Part shown: piece after piece, positions 59,883-64,000 of the stretch
Layout of the letters: each line of letters begins with the position of its first letter
How positions within the stretch are numbered: position 1 is the stretch's first letter
Source of the DNA: a virus
Reading direction: 5' to 3' (one strand)
IMG/VR virus record: IMGVR_UViG_3300027710_000020
Coordinates: 1 to 64,000 of that record
DNA: 64,000 bases
Translations under genes and position numbers: made by a program
Notes under the pieces: model-generated
The model's database searches: none
Seen by the model: the letters and a program-made list of their open reading frames with translations, nothing else
What the model was told of the DNA's origin: nothing

Positions 59883-60683
59883 ATGAGCAACGATTTAAAG
59901 TGGATGTTATCATCCGACCAGCAGTTCCCGTATCAAGATGATAAGATGATCGCCCTTTGGTTTAAGGTTATGAAGTGGTTTAAGCCAGACGTTGTTGACT
60001 ACCTCGGCGATACAGATGATCAGGCATGTTATAGCAAGTATACAGAAGGCAAGTCTGCAGAGTTTTTAAACTATCATAAGAATGATAGCAAGGATCTAAT
60101 TGTTCCAATGATGCGCCATGAAGCAAAGGGTGCACGAGACTTTTATGCTAAGACAAGAGAAATGCTTCCTGATGCACAATTGTTTTCAGCTCTAGGCAAT
60201 CACGACATCCGAGTATTTAATTATGTAGATGCAAAACTTCCAGAGTATATTTCTGAGGTAACTCCAGAATCTATGTGGAGCCTAGATTCATTGGGATATG
60301 AATATATTTATTACAACGAATTGCCTAAGCGTCGCTTTGGAGATATTCACGTACACCATGGACTTTCAATTGCAGCAGGCGGAGCAGTAAGAAAGGATAT
60401 GGAAGACCTACAGGTTTCACTTATACGTGGACACTCACACAGAATTGCCTCACATATGGTAACATATGAACTTAGAAATGGTGGCGAAGGAGAAACACTT
60501 CGTGGATATGAAATTGGTCACATGTGTGATGAGAAGAGTGATGGAATGAAGTACAGCCAGCACCACGATTGGCAAAAGGGATTTGCTGTTGCTCATATTG
60601 TAAATGATTATCCTCACATTCAAATGATCCACGTATCACCAGACTATTCATGCGTTGTTGATGGAAAGGTATTTACCTTATAA
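59883..60683 (+). CDS. Calcineurin-like metallophosphoesterase
   Basis: 266 residues with the motifs of this superfamily in order: D12 (SSDQQ, D-x-Q instead of D-x-H), LGDTDD (41-46), GNHD (105-108), HVHHG (156-160) and GHSHR (183-187). Metal-dependent phosphodiester or phosphomonoester hydrolysis is expected. Phage members may be nucleases or act in recombination or nucleotide metabolism. The replaced first His may alter the metal site. It leads the operon that includes helicase and primase. Confidence 0.8.
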   Translation: MSNDLKWMLSSDQQFPYQDDKMIALWFKVMKWFKPDVVDYLGDTDDQACYSKYTEGKSAEFLNYHKNDSKDLIVPMMRHEAKGARDFYAKTREMLPDAQLFSALGNHDIRVFNYVDAKLPEYISEVTPESMWSLDSLGYEYIYYNELPKRRFGDIHVHHGLSIAAGGAVRKDMEDLQVSLIRGHSHRIASHMVTYELRNGGEGETLRGYEIGHMCDEKSDGMKYSQHHDWQKGFAVAHIVNDYPHIQMIHVSPDYSCVVDGKVFTL

Positions 60684-60868
60684 TGTGGTGTGGAAAATGC
60701 AGAGGCAGGGTTTTTGTAGATAGAGTATTTTCTCAAAAGCTACATGTAGAGTTATTTTGTATCATGTGCGGCAAACGCTGGATGTGCAATAAAGAGACGA
60801 GTGCTTTCGGAAGATGGCTAGAAAAAAAAGAAACAGCAACCTTAAAAAACTACGGTATTTCTTCTTAA
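60683..60868 (+). CDS. Small zinc-ribbon protein
   Basis: 61 residues, starting on the previous stop (TAATG). CGKCRGRVFVDRVF followed by CIMCGKRW forms a CxxC...CxxC zinc ribbon of the sort present in many small phage early proteins. The C-terminal 25 residues are basic and helical. DNA or RNA binding is possible. It overlaps the next gene by 55 nt. Confidence 0.7.
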   Translation: MWCGKCRGRVFVDRVFSQKLHVELFCIMCGKRWMCNKETSAFGRWLEKKETATLKNYGISS

Positions 60869-61296
60869 ACGATAAAATACATAAAGTTATTAGGTCGTCC
60901 AGATCAAAGGATGAATTAGTCGCTTGGTGCTATCCAGATAAAAAAAGAGTTATGTACTCATACTCACAGGTCGATAAGAATATGGGTAAGGCTTACGGCA
61001 TGAAAGATGTTTCGGCATTATTAAATAAACATACTGTTACCCTGCATGATTATATTTTAGACGGGAAAATTAAAGCCCCTCAAAAAATATACCCTATAGG
61101 AGATCCAGATAACAAGCATTGGTCTAAGTATATGTTTTGTGAAAAAGATATATTAGATCTGCATGAGTTTATATTAGATTCAGGACACTCTGGAAATGTT
61201 CCTTCAAGAACAGAGCTTATAGGTCTTCTCAAACACAACATTATATTGTATACTAAGACAGATAGCGGATTTATACCAGTATGGAAGGCGGAATAA
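60814..61296 (+). CDS. Possible DNA-binding protein with MerR/excisionase-like fold
   Basis: 160 residues from ATG 60814 with CGGAAG just upstream. The middle (KDVSALLNKHTVTLHDYILDGKIKAPQKIYPIGDP, then YMFCEKDILDLHEFIL) fits the short winged helix of MerR/excisionase-like proteins, in which a 'choose a helix, read a sequence, then a wing' order occurs. The basic N-terminus (KKRNSNLKKL) is in keeping with nucleic-acid contact. It could be the regulator for the nearby operator. The 55-nt overlap with the zinc protein is unusually long. Confidence 0.55.
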   Translation: MARKKRNSNLKKLRYFFLNDKIHKVIRSSRSKDELVAWCYPDKKRVMYSYSQVDKNMGKAYGMKDVSALLNKHTVTLHDYILDGKIKAPQKIYPIGDPDNKHWSKYMFCEKDILDLHEFILDSGHSGNVPSRTELIGLLKHNIILYTKTDSGFIPVWKAE

Positions 61297-61406
61297 TGGC
61301 AAGTAGCAGAATTGTAATTTGCCCAGTTTGTAATAAAGAATTAGAAGTCAGATCAGATTTTGCCCATATGACATTATCTAACCATACAAATAAGGAGCAC
61401 AAGTGA
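61296..61406 (+). CDS. 36-residue C2H2-like zinc microprotein
   Basis: ATG 61296 overlaps the preceding stop (TAATG), and TGA 61404 overlaps the next GTG start. The product has CPVC (9-12) and a His at about 24 and more at 30 and 35, so a C2H2-like zinc finger can form. The coupling on both sides argues that it is a real gene. It may bind nucleic acid or a partner protein of the replication module. Confidence 0.6.
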   Translation: MASSRIVICPVCNKELEVRSDFAHMTLSNHTNKEHK

Positions 61407-61606
61407 CAACGAGAGTTAAGGTGGACCTGTCGTTCACACGCAATTTGGGTAACTACGAAAGCATTAAAATAGGTGTTGGCGTTGAAGACGATCTCCGTTC
61501 TGGAGAAAGTGTTGATGCAGCAACAGAAAGAGTTTATAAGTTTGTCGAAGATAAGCTTATTCAAAAGACTCGTGAGGTAGAAGAAGAGCTCAAGAGTGGC
61601 AAATGA
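61403..61606 (+). CDS. Small conserved-type replication-module protein
   Basis: 67 residues from GTG 61403, overlapping the preceding stop. The sequence TTRVKVDLSFTRNLGNYESIKIGVGVEDDLRSGES followed by a helix (TERVYKFVEDKLIQKTREVEEEL) resembles a small protein often found near phage replication genes. An alpha/beta fold is likely; function unknown. The stop overlaps the next GTG start by 11 nt. Confidence 0.65.
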   Translation: MTTRVKVDLSFTRNLGNYESIKIGVGVEDDLRSGESVDAATERVYKFVEDKLIQKTREVEEELKSGK

Positions 61607-61913
61607 AAAAGAGCCGTACGTCCTAATTGGATTGTACCTTTCACTTTACAAAGAGAAGTATAACAAGTCCCTTACTGTAAATAAGTTTAGAGAAAAGTGG
61701 GCTATGAATGATGTAATTGAAAGCGTTGGATTTCAACGTGCTCAGGAACTTTTGATATACTACTTCTCTACCAACAAGCAGGGACACCCATTAAATTTTT
61801 TCTATAACAATTTTGATAGGATAGACGCTTTAAATAAAGAAATTAAGAAAGATAAGTTTAACCGTAGCATTCTACTGAATGAGACTAAGAAGATGGTGGA
61901 GGGCGAAGAGTGA
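61596..61913 (+). CDS. Small helical protein, possible helicase partner
   Basis: 105 residues from GTG 61596. Mostly helical with EPYVLIGLYLSLYKEKYNKSLTVNKFREKW and GFQRAQELLIYYFS. It ends 4 nt into the helicase gene. Its place directly before a DnaB-type helicase invites comparison with helicase loaders, but there is no AAA+ motif and I do not recognise a loader family. Could also bind single-stranded DNA. Confidence 0.5.
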   Translation: MANEKEPYVLIGLYLSLYKEKYNKSLTVNKFREKWAMNDVIESVGFQRAQELLIYYFSTNKQGHPLNFFYNNFDRIDALNKEIKKDKFNRSILLNETKKMVEGEE

Positions 61914-63178
61914 ATACAGAAGCAACACTAATCTCTGCTGTATGCAAGAATAAAGATATCAGCACACTACTTGCGGATAACGTAGACGATCTCTTTACAT
62001 CACATAGAGATATCTGGGAAAGCCTAAAGTCATACTACTATAAGTTTAAAGCAGTTCCTGAAGCAGGCGTTCTTATGGAACGACATAAAGACTTTGAGCC
62101 AGTTGAGGCAAAAGCAGAGACTGGGTATTACTTAGACATATTAAAGAATGAGTTTATCTCTAACAAGCTTAAGACAATTATTATGCGTGGAGGGTCTGCT
62201 CTCAAAGAAGATGCAGCATCAAGAGTTCTTGCACAAATGCAGAGTGACCTTGCTGGACTAAGCCGATACACAAATAACGTAAGAGACTTAGATATTATTG
62301 ATGTTGAGAATGCTGCACGACATTATCAAGCAGTTAAAGAGCGTTCATCTGTAATGGGCGGAGCCCCAGGAATCCTTACAGGATTTGAAGCGATTGACAA
62401 AGCATATCCAACAGGCATGGCTCCAGGACATTTAATTGTAGCAATCGGTTGGCCAGGAAAGGGTAAGACTTGGTTTACATCATATCTTGCTTGTAAGGCG
62501 TGGGAGCAAGGCTTTAAGCCAATGATCGTATCTCTTGAAATGTCTCCAGAGAATATGCGTGACCGTATCTTTACTATGCTTGGCTCTGGTATATTCCGTG
62601 CAAGTGATTTGTCAAAGGGTGATATTAACATTGATGATTTCCGCAGTTGGGGAAACAAGAAGTTTGAGGGAAAGAATAGTTTTGTTCTTATCTCAAATGA
62701 AGGTGCATCAGAAGTTACTCCTGCAACTATTCAAGGCAAGATAGATCAACATAAGCCAGACTTAGTTATTCTAGATTACCATCAGCTATTTAATGATAAC
62801 AAGCGTTCTAACTCTGAAGTAGAAAGAAATAGAAACGTTTCTCGTGAGTTCAAGATGCTTGCGGTGTCTAACAACATTCCTATTATTGATATTACTGCTG
62901 CAACAGCAGACGATATCTCTGATCAAGATAATCCGCCAATGATGAGCCAAGTTGCTTGGTCGAAGGCAATTGAGTATGATGCTGATATGGCCTTAGCCGT
63001 TCACAGATACCCACAAACTAATATGATTGAGATTGTTTCTCGTAAGAATAGACACGGTCATGATTTTAATTTCTACCTAGACTGGGATATCAACCGTGGT
63101 ATCGTCAAGGAAATCTACGAGAATCCATTCCAAAAAGATGAACCACAAACAGATAAAAAGATTTCAAGTAAGGGTTGA
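61910..63178 (+). CDS. dnaB: Replicative DNA helicase, DnaB type
   Basis: 422 residues from GTG 61910. Residues 1-95 are the helical N-terminal domain (ATLISAVCKNKDISTLL). The RecA core has a Walker A GWPGKGKT (180-187), MIVSLEMSPENMRDRIF (motif H1a), Walker B LVILDYHQLF (about 284-293), then VSREFKMLAVSNNIPI and the C-terminal SRKNRHGHDFNFYLDWDINRG with the arginine finger region. It unwinds the fork in 5'-3' direction, probably with the adjacent primase. Slightly shorter than cellular DnaB (about 470), as usual for phages. Confidence 0.9.
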   Translation: MNTEATLISAVCKNKDISTLLADNVDDLFTSHRDIWESLKSYYYKFKAVPEAGVLMERHKDFEPVEAKAETGYYLDILKNEFISNKLKTIIMRGGSALKEDAASRVLAQMQSDLAGLSRYTNNVRDLDIIDVENAARHYQAVKERSSVMGGAPGILTGFEAIDKAYPTGMAPGHLIVAIGWPGKGKTWFTSYLACKAWEQGFKPMIVSLEMSPENMRDRIFTMLGSGIFRASDLSKGDINIDDFRSWGNKKFEGKNSFVLISNEGASEVTPATIQGKIDQHKPDLVILDYHQLFNDNKRSNSEVERNRNVSREFKMLAVSNNIPIIDITAATADDISDQDNPPMMSQVAWSKAIEYDADMALAVHRYPQTNMIEIVSRKNRHGHDFNFYLDWDINRGIVKEIYENPFQKDEPQTDKKISSKG

Positions 63179-63437
63179 GTTTGCTGACGATTCTGGTATA
63201 CCTAGATTAAAATACCAGTACGAAAGCATGCTTGTCCACGACATGAGAAGCAAGGGCTATGTAAGAGTGCTTGACATAGACACCAACTTTTCAGTACAAT
63301 TTGACGGACAAACGTGGGTGTTCTTAATGACACTCTACGGAGTATACGTAGGAAAGAAGAAGGCATGGCTATCAGAGGGTATAACGCAAGGAAAATTGAT
63401 TCCACGCAATATGCGCCCAACCATATCAAGTCAGTAA
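63138..63437 (+). CDS. Small protein between helicase and primase
   Basis: 99 residues from ATG 63138, overlapping the helicase end by 41 nt; an earlier in-frame ATG (63096) lies deeper within the helicase. Beta-rich (FQVRVEFADDSG, YVRVLDIDTNFSVQFDGQTWVFLMTLYGVYVG). The end overlaps the primase start by 73 nt. No family recognised. The double overlap implies a close expression link to replication. Confidence 0.55.
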   Translation: MNHKQIKRFQVRVEFADDSGIPRLKYQYESMLVHDMRSKGYVRVLDIDTNFSVQFDGQTWVFLMTLYGVYVGKKKAWLSEGITQGKLIPRNMRPTISSQ

Positions 63438-64000
63438 TAAAAGCTTTAGGCTTAGATATAGTTGCGGAACCAGGCAATGAGGTTATGTTTTACTGCCCTT
63501 TTCATTCCAATAGACACACTGCAAGTTGCTGTATTAACAAATCTTCAGGGGCATGGCTATGCTTTAATCCATCATGTGGAGAGTCTGGAACATTAACTGA
63601 GTTAGTTAGACGTGTGCTACACAAGAATGACTTTGAAGCAATTAGATTTATTGCAACACAAGAGCAAGCCGCTCTTAATAATTTTGATGAGATTATGGCA
63701 AATATGTTTGAAGAGAAGCCAGACTTCGAAGAGTTTTCACAAGAGACTTTAGATAGACTTCATACAGATCTTCTAGCAAGCCAAAGCGCAAAAGACTATC
63801 TTAAATCAAGAAGTATTAATGAGGATTCTATGAACCATTTTGGATTAGGATACTCTACTTCAATGAATATGGTTATTACTCCTGTGCATAGTCCAGACGG
63901 AACACCAATAGGTTTAGTGGGAAGATCAATCGAGGGCAAGTCATTTAAAAATAGTACCAACCTGCCTAAGAGCAAAACATTATTTAACGTTCACCGTGCA
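63365..64000 (+). CDS. dnaG: DNA primase, DnaG type, 5' part
   Basis: ATG 63365 opens a frame that runs off the window after 212 codons. Residues 44-71 form the primase zinc finger (CPFH with C44 and H47, then CFNPSC with C66 and C71), in a DnaG-like context (AWLCFNPSCGESGTLTELVRR). The next part (AKDYLKSRSINEDSMNHFGLGYS, then VHSPDGTPIGLVGRSIEGK) is the start of the TOPRIM-preceding domain. The catalytic TOPRIM residues lie beyond the window. It makes RNA primers with the upstream helicase. Confidence 0.88.
   Translation, partial: MAIRGYNARKIDSTQYAPNHIKSVIKALGLDIVAEPGNEVMFYCPFHSNRHTASCCINKSSGAWLCFNPSCGESGTLTELVRRVLHKNDFEAIRFIATQEQAALNNFDEIMANMFEEKPDFEEFSQETLDRLHTDLLASQSAKDYLKSRSINEDSMNHFGLGYSTSMNMVITPVHSPDGTPIGLVGRSIEGKSFKNSTNLPKSKTLFNVHRA

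Overview
The window is part of the genome of a tailed double-stranded DNA phage (Caudoviricetes). Every gene I can support lies on the + strand, in tightly packed operons with many ATGA and TAATG overlaps. The head block (portal, protease with scaffold, HK97-fold capsid), the tail tube, the frameshifted tail chaperone and a 2286-residue tape measure without any sheath gene point to a siphovirus with a very long flexible tail. The DNA is AT-rich. The host cannot be read directly. Extended -10 promoters, several apparently leaderless genes, a PASTA domain and a monomeric class II ribonucleotide reductase would fit an aquatic actinobacterium, but this is only an inference. No integrase, repressor, tRNA, terminase or obvious endolysin is visible, so the genome is clearly larger than the window.

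Layout. 1-1.6 kb: 3' part of a B12-dependent ribonucleotide reductase. 1.7-1.9 kb: a small EF-hand plus membrane protein, possibly a holin. 2.0-17.2 kb and 21.4-29.3 kb: a very large set of fibre, adhesin and decoration proteins with collagen-like, PASTA, Hint, Mtd-N, cupredoxin-like and LamG-like modules. It includes two related cassettes, each with its own tail-assembly chaperone. 17.2-21.2 kb: an insert with a U32/methyltransferase fusion and a DUF401-like membrane permease behind a 175-nt leader rich in inverted repeats. 29.3-37 kb: head and neck genes. 37-45.4 kb: tail tube, gpG/gpGT frameshift pair and tape measure. 45.4-56.4 kb: tail tip and fibre proteins, ending in one with a 41-threonine mucin-like stalk. 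56.4-59.8 kb: two glycosyltransferases and small coiled-coil proteins. 59.8-64 kb: a promoter/operator/terminator junction, then metallophosphoesterase, small zinc proteins, DnaB-type helicase and DnaG-type primase (runs off the end).

How it works together. The right end starts the replication module, which probably continues outside the window towards the nucleotide-metabolism genes whose last member opens it. The middle builds head and tail. The most striking hypothesis is a phage-encoded O-glycosylation system: a tail fibre with a mucin-like threonine stalk lies just upstream of a GT60-like (polypeptide GlcNAc-transferase family) enzyme and a second GT-A-like enzyme. Other unusual points are a Hint autoprocessing-like domain at the end of an adhesin, a scaffold protein nested in the protease gene, a canonical CCCAAAC -1 frameshift site, and promoters placed so that the transcript would start at the start codon.
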